From the IMG/VR virus record IMGVR_UViG_3300043418_000072, positions 1-64,000 of that record: 64,000 nucleotides of DNA. One strand, given 5' to 3'. Origin of the DNA: a virus. A model generated the notes under the pieces. The model searched no databases. It was given only the letters and a program-made list of their open reading frames with translations, and had not been told where the DNA came from. The position numbers and the translations under genes are program-made. Shown here piece after piece: positions 7,278 to 15,625 of this stretch (position 1 is the first letter of the stretch; each line of letters begins with the position of its first letter).

Positions 7278-8510
7278 TTATGCCTTGATGCTAGTAGTAA
7301 AATAATTTGTTATTTGGGGCTGTTTAAGCCATTGCCATAATGTTAGCTTCTCGTACAATTCCTGCGTTAAAACAGGATCGCCTGGTAGCTCTAGTGCCTT
7401 GATGATTGCCTTAATTTCGTTGTCTATGTGTTGCTTGAACCATGTAGGGTCGCGTGGGTTGCTATCTGCTGGTGCAGGTTCGCTATGCTCCCATTTGCTA
7501 TATTGTTCAAGCAACCGTTTTTTAATATCTTGTGGTAAGTGTTGTATCTGTTGATATGCTGGACGAACTAACATGTTAGTCATTACATCAACTTCTCTTG
7601 ATACACACCAGCGGTATAAATCGTCTAATGTGTGTACACTCAGTGCGCTAGGTACTGCACGTACTGTAACATAGACGTGTCCTTGTTTGCGATGCTTTAG
7701 GTATAAATCAATATTGTCTAATACTGTTTGCGTACTCGAACCCTGTCGAATCAAATCGTTAAGTTCCCCGGTGCATTCAATACTAACACCAACGTCTACG
7801 TGTCTGAATGCGTTTAGTTTCTGCATCAGTGATTGATTAAACACCGTTCCGTTGGTAGTAAATCCTAGATATATGTTGTTCTTGCCCGCAAGTAGCAGGC
7901 GGTCAATTAGCTGTTCAAAGCGAGGGTTAAGTAAGGGTTCTCCACCTATTAAGTGTACAAACTCCAAGTCTTTTGACCCGCAGATGTAGTCAGTTACATG
8001 ATCCCATGCTTGTTGATCTTCAGTCCAGTTCATACGGGCAGCACCTCTAAAGGTCCCTGCTTTAATTTCTTGGACTGCAATCTTACTGCTAGCCATTGGC
8101 GTACACATTCTGCAAGCAAGATTACATTCGTTACCTAAGCTGATATGAAAGCTGTTAATACGTGGTGCAATATTTTCGTACTTGCGTTGATCAAATGTTT
8201 TGTAGAAGTTAACGGGATCAATTCCGTCTTTGTGATTTTCTTTAACTCGTTTGCTACTAGACCCCATTGCATCTTCATGATAACACATAGCGCACAGGGG
8301 CTCATTGATGCCCGACAATTTGTTAACACGGGCAGCATGTTGGTGTTCACTAGCAACCCACTCGGGTATAGTCATGATATGTACATTGTACTGTGCAGCC
8401 GCAGGCGTCCCATATACACGGTTGGGCTGTGCTCCACAGGTATGATAAGTGCCATCTGCATTGATATGCACTTCCTTCCATGGCACATTACAAAATACTT
8501 TATCGATCAT
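7278..8510 (-). CDS. Radical SAM protein with N-terminal twitch-type cysteine domain
   Basis: This 410-residue protein has the radical SAM cluster motif at C129, C133 and C136 (CNLACRMC) and the SAM-binding GGEP at about 189-192. Before it lies a small cysteine domain: C7 in FCNVPW, C25 in HTCG, and C73/C76 in CAMC. This is the architecture of phage 'twitch domain-containing radical SAM' proteins, in which a second iron-sulfur cluster sits at the N-terminus. Substrate unknown. The next gene, another radical SAM protein, overlaps its start by 11 bases, so the two are co-translated. Five more proteins of this class lie at 47-54 kb. Confidence 0.88.
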   Translation of the reverse strand: MIDKVFCNVPWKEVHINADGTYHTCGAQPNRVYGTPAAAQYNVHIMTIPEWVASEHQHAARVNKLSGINEPLCAMCYHEDAMGSSSKRVKENHKDGIDPVNFYKTFDQRKYENIAPRINSFHISLGNECNLACRMCTPMASSKIAVQEIKAGTFRGAARMNWTEDQQAWDHVTDYICGSKDLEFVHLIGGEPLLNPRFEQLIDRLLLAGKNNIYLGFTTNGTVFNQSLMQKLNAFRHVDVGVSIECTGELNDLIRQGSSTQTVLDNIDLYLKHRKQGHVYVTVRAVPSALSVHTLDDLYRWCVSREVDVMTNMLVRPAYQQIQHLPQDIKKRLLEQYSKWEHSEPAPADSNPRDPTWFKQHIDNEIKAIIKALELPGDPVLTQELYEKLTLWQWLKQPQITNYFTTSIKA

Positions 8511-9450
8511 TTCTACACTTTATATTACAAACTTCTAACGGGAACAGTTCTAATCTAGTTAAAAACTCTTCCCATAATGGATCCGCAAGGATGTCAGACA
8601 AGGGTCGTGTCTTGATACTTAAACGATCGCGATACTTTTCGACAAAATCGTTTTGCTGATATCCGCTGTTGAACCAAGGACAGGGAAACACTAGTCCGTT
8701 AACGTTAATGAACATTTCCTTTTTCCAGTTCAAGCACTTGGCCCAACTATGCACATCCTTTTGATACTGGATATCAATTACCATGCCACGGGCACTGAGT
8801 GCGCCTTTTTTCTTTTGATAGTTAGGCACATTAATAACAATCTCAGGGCATAATGGATCGACCCCGTTAACTGCATAGCGACCGTCAAACTTGGTACTAT
8901 GCACCTCATTGAACTCGTCGACTCCCGCAGCCCGTGCAACTTCTTTGATCTCCCTGGTGTGGTGCTCGTTGAAGTTAAAAATAATGTAACTCCAAATGAT
9001 CCTACACGGCGACGCTGCACGTAGACTCTTGATACCAGCAATGATACTGTCAAAATTGCTATTGACTCGATATAGTTCATTGCTCGCTTGATCCCACCCG
9101 TCTACGCTAAATGTAACTGCATCATGCTCTGTTAGCATGTGCCCTAGTCGATCCCACCAGTCTACGCTCTTGTAGCTACCATTGGTTACAATCTTAACTT
9201 GTATGCGATTGAGTTTTAGATACTCAACGATTTCTAGGAACTCTGTTGCATAGATTGGATCGCCTACATCGCCGCAGAACAAGAATGTCTTCATGTTAGT
9301 TAGCATAGACGGAGGAAACGCCAACATGAATTCATGTAGCGTTATTTCTCTATTCAGTTGTTCGGGCTTTAATTCAGTACGAGGGCAGCGTGGACATTTT
9401 AGTGTACACTTGCTGCTGATCTCGATATGAATGTCTTGTAGGTTAAACAA
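8500..9450 (-). CDS. Radical SAM protein with C-terminal SPASM-like cysteines
   Basis: The 316-residue protein begins almost at once with the radical SAM motif at C15, C19 and C22 (CTLKCPRC). It has an FCGDVGDP segment where GGEP is expected and a SPASM-like tail: a cysteine near 239, NVNGLVFPCPWF, and a final pair at about C308 and C312. It thus places the accessory cluster at the C-terminus, unlike its neighbour. Such SPASM proteins often modify peptides or sugars by radical chemistry; the substrate here is not evident. It overlaps gp46 by 8 bases, so expression may follow the recombination genes. Confidence 0.87.
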   Translation of the reverse strand: MFNLQDIHIEISSKCTLKCPRCPRTELKPEQLNREITLHEFMLAFPPSMLTNMKTFLFCGDVGDPIYATEFLEIVEYLKLNRIQVKIVTNGSYKSVDWWDRLGHMLTEHDAVTFSVDGWDQASNELYRVNSNFDSIIAGIKSLRAASPCRIIWSYIIFNFNEHHTREIKEVARAAGVDEFNEVHSTKFDGRYAVNGVDPLCPEIVINVPNYQKKKGALSARGMVIDIQYQKDVHSWAKCLNWKKEMFINVNGLVFPCPWFNSGYQQNDFVEKYRDRLSIKTRPLSDILADPLWEEFLTRLELFPLEVCNIKCRNDR

Positions 9451-11215
9451 TGTCTATGTCTGTATTATAACTGGTGTAGCCGTTTTCCTTAACAACGTGT
9501 AATGTGTTGTTAACTCGGCCCGCTAACTCATCTTTGTGCGACACAAGCCAAATGCTCTTGTTGCTTTCACGACTCATCTTCTTAAGGATGCTTAGTGCAT
9601 TTTCAACACCACTGGTGTCCATGCCGCTGTCTACTAGCTCGTCAATGAACAACAGGTTAATGGGTTGATATAAACTTTCCCAAACATCACGGAACGCCCA
9701 GCTCAATGACAAAATCAATCTGTTACGTTCGCCACGTGACAAGTTGTCAAAGTCTAGATCGCGCCCTAGTTCGGTAATGCTAACTGATAAGTCGTTGTTG
9801 AATTTTACAGTATGCGGCAAGCCAATGCGATCTAAGTATTGTCCTAAACGTGCATTTAAGTAGCTCAAGTTTTGATCGATAATGCGCTTACGGATAAAGC
9901 TGTCTTTATTAGTTAACAATTTAAGCAAGAACTCTTGGTGCTCTTTCAAACTCACAAGTTCGTTCATTACATCGTATGAGATTTCTTCTAACGCTTGCTC
10001 ACTCATTTCTTTAATTTGCTCTGCATAAGGATCGGCTTCCTTTTCCTTTGCAGACAATTGGGCAAGTACGCTAGCCATACTGCTACGGTGTTCAAACGCA
10101 TCGCTTTCGCGATCGTAATAGACTTTTGGTTGCGCACCAGCTTCGCCAAATTCGGCTAAGGCATTCTTTAGTTCTACAATTTGAAAACCTAGAGCTTCAA
10201 AGTCAACGGTAACAGTTTCTAATTCTTTTAGTTTGGCTGCTAATTGTGTTTCGTGATTTTCATCATGCAGCTCGTGGCCACACGCATGACACTTGTGTTC
10301 ATGTAATGCAGCAACTTCTTGCTCAATGCGAGCGTAGAGCTTACGTTCACGGTCCTGATCTAACTCTGCACGTTTAAGGGCTTTGTTTAGCTCATTAATG
10401 TCTTTGACTTTCTGATTGTACTCGCTAAGTTCTTTGTGCGCTTGCAATTCAGCTTCGATGTCTAACGTGCTTAACTCATCAAAGGCACGTTGGAACTGTA
10501 GCACATCACGATCGTGGTGCTCTGTCCACATTTTCTGGCGTCTACGCAGACTACCAATCTGTTCTTCGATACGCTTGTTAGCATCGCCTACTGCTTTGAT
10601 GCGATATTCTTCTTGTGTGATTGCATCTTTAGTGGCTTTAGACAGTTCTTTCAATGACTCTGCCTTCTCGCTTAACAAGGTAATGCCCAACAACTGCTCA
10701 ATAATAGTGCGTTGATCATTGGCTTTGAGTGCAAGGAATGGTTCAGTGTAGGTGTTGAGTGCAAGGATATGCTTAAACATATCGTGGCTCATACCTAACA
10801 TACGCTCAATCTCTGCTTGAGTTTCGCGGCTGTCGCCTTGGGCCTCATCGGTAATTTCTTTTTCAGTACCTGACACAAAGAACTTCATAATGCCAGGCTT
10901 GCGCCCGCGCTCAATGCGATAGTCAATACCATCCTTTTCAAAATCAATGGTAACCAACATGCCTTTGCCATTGGTCTTATTGATCAAGTTATCTTTCTTG
11001 ATGTTAGTAAGTGCATTACCGTACAAGGCGAAGCTTAGTGCATTGATGATGGTTGTTTTACCTGTGCCATTACGTGCGCCAGTATCGTCGCCGCCTAAGT
11101 CTAAGTTTTCACCAAGTACTAGCGTCAAGTCATTGCGGTCAAAGTTGACGGCTTGCGTGGCATTTCCTACGCTCATGAAATTCTTCACGGTTAAATCTTT
11201 GATCTTGAAAGTCAT
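9443..11215 (-). CDS. 46: Recombination nuclease subunit gp46 (Rad50/SMC-like ATPase)
   Basis: This 590-residue ABC-type ATPase forms the gp46/gp47 complex, which resects DNA ends for recombination-dependent replication and degrades host DNA in T4. It has Walker A GARNGTGKTT at about 46-55, a coiled coil with a zinc-hook CHACGHE near 310, the ABC signature LSRGERNRL, and Walker B LLFIDELVDSGMD. The ATG overlaps the TGA of the HNH endonuclease gene upstream (ATGA). A copy of its first codons survives next to gp47 at 11824-11859, showing that the HNH gene was inserted at the 47/46 junction. T4 gp46 is 560 residues, so the protein looks intact. Confidence 0.97.
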   Translation of the reverse strand: MTFKIKDLTVKNFMSVGNATQAVNFDRNDLTLVLGENLDLGGDDTGARNGTGKTTIINALSFALYGNALTNIKKDNLINKTNGKGMLVTIDFEKDGIDYRIERGRKPGIMKFFVSGTEKEITDEAQGDSRETQAEIERMLGMSHDMFKHILALNTYTEPFLALKANDQRTIIEQLLGITLLSEKAESLKELSKATKDAITQEEYRIKAVGDANKRIEEQIGSLRRRQKMWTEHHDRDVLQFQRAFDELSTLDIEAELQAHKELSEYNQKVKDINELNKALKRAELDQDRERKLYARIEQEVAALHEHKCHACGHELHDENHETQLAAKLKELETVTVDFEALGFQIVELKNALAEFGEAGAQPKVYYDRESDAFEHRSSMASVLAQLSAKEKEADPYAEQIKEMSEQALEEISYDVMNELVSLKEHQEFLLKLLTNKDSFIRKRIIDQNLSYLNARLGQYLDRIGLPHTVKFNNDLSVSITELGRDLDFDNLSRGERNRLILSLSWAFRDVWESLYQPINLLFIDELVDSGMDTSGVENALSILKKMSRESNKSIWLVSHKDELAGRVNNTLHVVKENGYTSYNTDIDIV

Positions 11216-11802
11216 TCTTTATATTGCCTCATTAAATTATCTTTCCATGGTAGCATTCTGAGATTGCTGATTTGTGCTGCTTCATGCGGACTCTGCCCTT
11301 TTTCGAAGCACTCTTTAATAGGGGTTATATGGTCTAATTGCCATCCACCTTCTACACCGCATAATGTCCTTGGGTAGTTATTAGGGTTAATTGCATCTTT
11401 ATGTTTTTCATACATCTTCTGACTAAGTCCGTGTACTTTTCTTGCATACCTAGTATATTCTTCGATATTTGGATTACGAATTGGCCTAAGCATCCCCTTA
11501 TACGATGGATTTTGTGTAAGCATCTGGCATCGTGGAGAACAAAATCTTTTTTTGGAGGCTTGGTTAACGGTAAACGAAGTTGAACAATCTTTACAAATGC
11601 AACTACGGGTAACTTGCCGTATTTTTTTAATATTTGGTTTTCCAGGTTTAGCTCCGATTGGGATAATGATTCCTTGTTGCTTTCTAAATCGATATACTGT
11701 TTGCGGGTGTATGTTTAGCAATTTTCCTATTTCGGCTGCGGCCAATAATGGGTTACTAATTAATTCTATTTCTTTTGTTGTGTAGATTCTTGCGTTAGCC
11801 AT
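11212..11802 (-). CDS. HNH homing endonuclease inserted between gp47 and gp46
   Basis: The 196-residue protein has a helix-turn-helix-like N-terminus (IGKLLNIHPQTVYRFRK, residues 25-41) and a treble-clef-like cysteine set at C68/C70/C73 and C88/C92. An HNH core follows with WQLDHITP (D157, H158), N180 in ISNLRMLPW, and N189. A strong AAAGGAG lies 10 bases before its ATG. Its TGA overlaps the gp46 ATG, and a short remnant of gp46 lies upstream. It is a free-standing homing endonuclease that has taken over the translational coupling between gp47 and gp46. Confidence 0.9.
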   Translation of the reverse strand: MANARIYTTKEIELISNPLLAAAEIGKLLNIHPQTVYRFRKQQGIIIPIGAKPGKPNIKKIRQVTRSCICKDCSTSFTVNQASKKRFCSPRCQMLTQNPSYKGMLRPIRNPNIEEYTRYARKVHGLSQKMYEKHKDAINPNNYPRTLCGVEGGWQLDHITPIKECFEKGQSPHEAAQISNLRMLPWKDNLMRQYKE

Positions 11803-11823
11803 AGAAATACTCCTTTGGGGTAT

Positions 11824-11859
11824 TTACCTCTTTACAGTTAAATCTTTGATCTTAAACAT
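11824..11859 (-). pseudogene. Remnant duplicate of the gene 46 5' end
   Basis: Read on the minus strand, an 11-codon frame (MFKIKDLTVKR, then TAA) starts with an ATG overlapping the gp47 TAA as TAATG. The intact gp46 begins MTFKIKDLTVKNF. Over the 27 shared bases only three differ, all at third codon positions. This is the original gp46 start, cut off by the HNH insertion, while the active gp46 carries a second copy of these codons. Confidence 0.85.
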
Positions 11860-12875
11860 TAGAGGTTTCTATAGATATCGAGTAGTAGGTTTTTATTGAA
11901 TTTGCCGTTGTCTAAATTAGTAAGTTGACCAGTAACAATTTGATCAATTGATTCAAATTCAATATTGCCTTGAATTTCATATTCAGTTAAGTCAGTAACC
12001 TTAGCTGGGATAAGAGTAAGCTCGCGTAATTTGTATGTATCAACGAACGTTTCTTTAATAAACGTTGCCTCTTCGTAGCTGATATCAATGTCTAAGTTAA
12101 CACGGCAGTGCATACCGGGTTGCAACATCTTTTCAGTATGAGTGATAACGTCACTAAGTTGGAACACACGGTACTTGGGCTGATCTGGCCACGAATGATA
12201 TTCGGGATCCTTGCCCCAATCTAAGATAGTTAATCCTCGATCGTCGTCGCCGGCGTCTGCATAGTTGTGGGGGAACGCATTTCCGATGTAGGTAATGTTG
12301 CGTTGGGTTTGTCGTTTATGGAAGTGTCCACTAAACACATGACCAAAGCCCTGCATGTCGTCGCCAGTTAACTCACCGTGATCTGGCATGGCAACCATTG
12401 CGTTCATTAAGTAACCCGGAAGCTCAAAATGGCCAAACATGTATTGGCCCTTCATCTTCTTCAGCTTTTTATAATCGTCGCCTACAAGCCAAGGGGCAAT
12501 AGTGACATTACCGTCGCTAAACCAATCATTGCAGATTTGAATATTAGGGAGGTGCTTCGCCCACTCCACGCTCTGAACGTCACGTTTATCGCGATAGTAT
12601 AAATCATGGTTACCAGGAATAAAATACACACGTTCAAAATTTGCATTCAGATGCTCCAATGCTTGCAGGCTATACCCTAGTGTTAGGATGTTAATGCTTG
12701 CGCGGTTGTTATGCCAGTCGCCTAAAAACAAACAGGTTTCGCAACCTTCTGCTTTGGCTTTGGCTGTGGCCCACTTGACAAAGTTCAAACAGTCCTCGTT
12801 GTGTAGAGTGCTGTTTGACTTTAAGCCAAAGTGGATGTCAGTAAAGATTGCGGCTTTTTTAAATAAATTACTCAT
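11859..12875 (-). CDS. 47: Recombination nuclease subunit gp47 (Mre11-like)
   Basis: The 338-residue protein is a calcineurin-type metallophosphatase and the nuclease partner of gp46. The metal-binding motifs appear in order: FTDIHFG (D13, H15), FLGDWHNN (D53), IPGNHD (88-91), GHFELPG, and SGHFHKRQ. Length equals T4 gp47 (339). The start overlaps the stop of the upstream sulfotransferase-like gene (ATGA) and the stop overlaps the ATG of the gp46 remnant (TAATG), which shows tight coupling in the ancestral operon. Confidence 0.97.
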   Translation of the reverse strand: MSNLFKKAAIFTDIHFGLKSNSTLHNEDCLNFVKWATAKAKAEGCETCLFLGDWHNNRASINILTLGYSLQALEHLNANFERVYFIPGNHDLYYRDKRDVQSVEWAKHLPNIQICNDWFSDGNVTIAPWLVGDDYKKLKKMKGQYMFGHFELPGYLMNAMVAMPDHGELTGDDMQGFGHVFSGHFHKRQTQRNITYIGNAFPHNYADAGDDDRGLTILDWGKDPEYHSWPDQPKYRVFQLSDVITHTEKMLQPGMHCRVNLDIDISYEEATFIKETFVDTYKLRELTLIPAKVTDLTEYEIQGNIEFESIDQIVTGQLTNLDNGKFNKNLLLDIYRNL

Positions 12876-13822
12876 TCACAGATTTTTCGTAAATCGGTTA
12901 GATTAGTGGGTAGCATATTAAGATTGTACACTTTTAACCTAATTCCTTTTTTGCCAAGTTGATGTTGTATTACAGATTCGTCCAAAATACTTAAAGTATC
13001 CCAGTTAAAGTTAACAGTGGAATCGATATTTTGGATGATGTTATTAACTAATTGATCTTTGTTTATATGCGTTTGCGTAGACATCCAATGTGTATGTATT
13101 GTAGACATCTTATCTTGGTTCTGCAACGTATATGGTTGACCTAGCCATTGGATGCACTCACAAATTGTGTCTTCGAAATTTTGATAGAAATCTATTTGAC
13201 TAATTTTAAAAACATTTCCGGGGCAAGCATCTAACTTAGTTGGGTGCGCTGTTTTAGATAGTGACACTAAGTCTAGTCCGCTAAGTATTTCCCTGAGGAT
13301 CCATGCCGGGAGATGCTTAATTTGAGAGCTTGCAGCCTTTGAAGGCACCCGTGGGATGTTGATATTATAAATTTCCTTATACAATAAAGAATTTGCAACA
13401 ATCATTGAGCACACATGCCCCCAAAAAATCCCACCAAATGCAGCTCTAAAGAATGCGTTATTTAATTGCGTTAGTGTGTGCTCAGGGGACGACACTATTG
13501 AGATCATATGTAACGAATCTTCTCCAACGCAATCTACAAAATTTTTATAGTCGTTGGATTTCAATGGTGGGTGCATTAAGACAATATTCGAATTTCGAGC
13601 AGTGCCAGACCTGATACAAGATCTCCATTGGAAATAATCATCAATTGTTACACCGTTGTTGTTTTCTTTTCTAAAAATGTGATTGTGTGATGCATTATTT
13701 AAATCCAACGGAATAGGCATATTGCAGTATTCCTTGATTCCAAAGTAATTTAAGCACCACAGTAACCAATTTCCATGGTTACCAGAGTGATACAATAACG
13801 GAATAAGGTTACTCATCGCCAT
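12872..13822 (-). CDS. Putative sulfotransferase-fold protein
   Basis: The 316-residue protein has a possible PAPS-loop near its start (LLYHSGNHGNWLLWCLNYF, compare the sulfotransferase SGTTWL motif). A segment IVSSPEHTLTQLNNAFF stands where the 3'-phosphate site would be, and NFEDTICECIQWLGQP near residue 220 resembles the sulfotransferase C-terminal motif. The assignment rests on these patterns only. The frame opens earlier, but GGAGGG lies just before the ATG at 13822; an ATG at 13816 is the alternative. It overlaps gp55 at its start and gp47 at its end. T4 carries the alpha-glucosyltransferase gene in this interval, so a modifying enzyme here fits the locus. Confidence 0.6.
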   Translation of the reverse strand: MAMSNLIPLLYHSGNHGNWLLWCLNYFGIKEYCNMPIPLDLNNASHNHIFRKENNNGVTIDDYFQWRSCIRSGTARNSNIVLMHPPLKSNDYKNFVDCVGEDSLHMISIVSSPEHTLTQLNNAFFRAAFGGIFWGHVCSMIVANSLLYKEIYNINIPRVPSKAASSQIKHLPAWILREILSGLDLVSLSKTAHPTKLDACPGNVFKISQIDFYQNFEDTICECIQWLGQPYTLQNQDKMSTIHTHWMSTQTHINKDQLVNNIIQNIDSTVNFNWDTLSILDESVIQHQLGKKGIRLKVYNLNMLPTNLTDLRKICE

Positions 13823-14678
13823 CGTACCCTCCGCCGCCGCCACCGCCCATACCTTGACGAGTATAACTTGGGTTTAGGTTATTCATTTCTAAGATATCGT
13901 CTCTCAGATTCTGGTTACGCTTTTCGATGTTCAAGACACGAGTAAAACTGTTAGTGATAGCGGCAGTATAATACGCAAAAGGGTTCTGCGATTTGGATTC
14001 GTCAAACTGGAGTCCGATTTGGCTGAGTTGAAGTAGGGCTTGGCTTCGCATTTCGTCATTGTATGTGTATCCTCTCCAGTTAGAGCGTGTGGCGTAACGC
14101 TCGCATAATTTCATAAACATGTGCGCTAGCTTGCGGGTCATTGCGCCATGATCCTTGCTATATACGCCGTCTTCTAAGGTACCTTTCCAGTGGCTTCTAC
14201 CAACTACAACAGGCTCGCCTGCTTCGTTAAGTTTATAATGCAAGAATGGAGGAAAGTTACATTTGGTGTATTTGGTAGTTTTTGCTTCTTCGGGTTCGTC
14301 GTATTCGCTTAGGATTTCGTCATCCTCGTCTACCCATGCAGCAACTTTTTTGCCTTTTTTACTATCGTCAAGTGGTACATGCTCCCAACTCATTACCCTA
14401 AAAATAACGTCCGACTCGGCAATAGTGTCCAATTCGATTGCAAATTCATCTAGTTTACGCTTTGTGCCATCTGCGGTAGCTAGTTCATGTGCTGCTTTTG
14501 CTAAACGTTCTGCTCTATTAGTGCGACCTTCTAAGATATTGGCCTTGTTTAGTCTTTTCAAATCCGGTAAGATGATGTCGTAATCGCCATATTCTGGTTG
14601 AGTGTAGCAACAATAGGTGTTCTTACTTTTATGAATTTCCTTTAGGATGTCTTTGTTGTTGAGATAGTTGTGTTTCAT
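13809..14678 (-). CDS. 55: Late transcription sigma factor gp55
   Basis: This divergent sigma-70-family factor recognises the TATAAATA boxes of late promoters. The core lies in the C-terminal half: KDHGAMTRKLAHMFMKLCERY, then WRGYTYNDEMRSQALLQL and SQNPFAYYTAAITNSFTRV. The protein has 289 residues against 185 in T4. It has a long acidic N-terminal part (about 1-150, with ILPDLKRLNKANILEGRT and an acidic patch near 115-130) and ends in a glycine run and YDGDE. A host-type promoter candidate lies in the 71-bp gap to the divergent tail-tube cap gene. Confidence 0.92.
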   Translation of the reverse strand: MKHNYLNNKDILKEIHKSKNTYCCYTQPEYGDYDIILPDLKRLNKANILEGRTNRAERLAKAAHELATADGTKRKLDEFAIELDTIAESDVIFRVMSWEHVPLDDSKKGKKVAAWVDEDDEILSEYDEPEEAKTTKYTKCNFPPFLHYKLNEAGEPVVVGRSHWKGTLEDGVYSKDHGAMTRKLAHMFMKLCERYATRSNWRGYTYNDEMRSQALLQLSQIGLQFDESKSQNPFAYYTAAITNSFTRVLNIEKRNQNLRDDILEMNNLNPSYTRQGMGGGGGGGYDGDE

Positions 14679-14710
14679 GTTTTAACACGTTCCTTATAAT
14701 AATAGTACAT

Positions 14711-14739
14711 AATATAACAAATAAATACTACAATAGCAA
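14711..14739 (-). promoter_or_regulatory. Host-sigma70-type promoter for gp55
   Basis: On the minus strand TTGCTA (14739-14734) and TATATT (14716-14711) are 17 bases apart, with four and five matches to the -35 and -10 consensus. A start near 14704 would give a 26-base leader containing AAGGAA before the gp55 ATG. The late box of the opposite gene lies inside the spacer. Confidence 0.45.
14720..14727 (+). promoter_or_regulatory. Late promoter (AATAAATA) for the structural block
   Basis: AATAAATACTA on the plus strand matches the extended T4 late consensus apart from its first base. It lies 22 bases before the ATG of the tail-tube cap gene, with an AAGAGAAA ribosome site in the leader. Confidence 0.7.
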
Positions 14740-14749
14740 GAGAAATCAT

Positions 14750-15625
14750 ATGTCAGACAGTTTATTTTCGTCCGTTTCTAGCATGTTTAACACAGCTAAG
14801 GAGAGCGTTGCTGACGCAATAACTTCTGCTGAGTCCAATCCTGTAATAAGAAAAGCACTCAACATTGTTGACCCTGCACAAACCCGTTTAAAAGCAGCAG
14901 GATTACTAAAAGGCGGAGCAAAAACATCTGCTACGAATTCTAGTGCCCCAAATGTTTCATTTGCCACTAGCGACACCGACTGGAGATTGAAAATTAGTCT
15001 TGCTCAGTCGGCAGACTATTTTTACAAAAATCCAGAAGATGCGGGTATTATGAATCCGCTAGCGCCAACAGGAGGGGTTATTTTCCCTTACACTCCTCAA
15101 GTGAGTGTTACACATGCAGCACGTTACGGCTCACAAAACCTTACACATAGTAATTATACCAATTACTTCTACGAAGGTTCAGAAGTTCAAGCAATCAGCA
15201 TCAGCGGCGACTTTACTGTTCAAACTGTTGCAGAAGGACAGTACTTGATGGCAGCAATTTATTTCTTTAGAGCAGCAACAAAGATGTTCTTTGGGCAAGG
15301 TAACAAAGTAGGCAATCCTCCACCAATGGTGTTTTTAACAGGTTATGGTAGCCACTATTTTCCAAATGTACCTTGCGTAGTTACTAGTTTTGCGCACACT
15401 ATGCCTCAGGATGTTGATTATCTAGCAATACCAACAGGTGGCGGCCAAGCAGTAGCACAAGATGCAGGTAGACCAGTGTCGGGGATGACTACTCGAGTAC
15501 CAACAAATAGCACATTGACTATAAGTTTACAGCCAATTTACTCTAGAGCCAATTTATACGACAACTTCAATCTTGAAGATTTTGCTGCTGGCAAACTTAT
15601 CAATGGCAAAGGTGGATACATTTAA
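14750..15625 (+). CDS. Baseplate tail-tube cap/initiator, gp48/gp54-like
   Basis: The 291-residue protein has a helical N-terminus (about 1-70) and a beta-rich body with INPLAPTGG-like and FPYTPQVSVTHAARYGSQN segments typical of tail-tube-like proteins that cap the baseplate and start tube growth. It stands just before gp53, as gp48 does in cyanophage T4-likes. In T4 two related proteins (gp48, gp54) do this job; here only one is visible in the window. It is the first gene of the plus-strand structural block, read from the late promoter at 14720. Confidence 0.75.
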   Translation: MSDSLFSSVSSMFNTAKESVADAITSAESNPVIRKALNIVDPAQTRLKAAGLLKGGAKTSATNSSAPNVSFATSDTDWRLKISLAQSADYFYKNPEDAGIMNPLAPTGGVIFPYTPQVSVTHAARYGSQNLTHSNYTNYFYEGSEVQAISISGDFTVQTVAEGQYLMAAIYFFRAATKMFFGQGNKVGNPPPMVFLTGYGSHYFPNVPCVVTSFAHTMPQDVDYLAIPTGGGQAVAQDAGRPVSGMTTRVPTNSTLTISLQPIYSRANLYDNFNLEDFAAGKLINGKGGYI

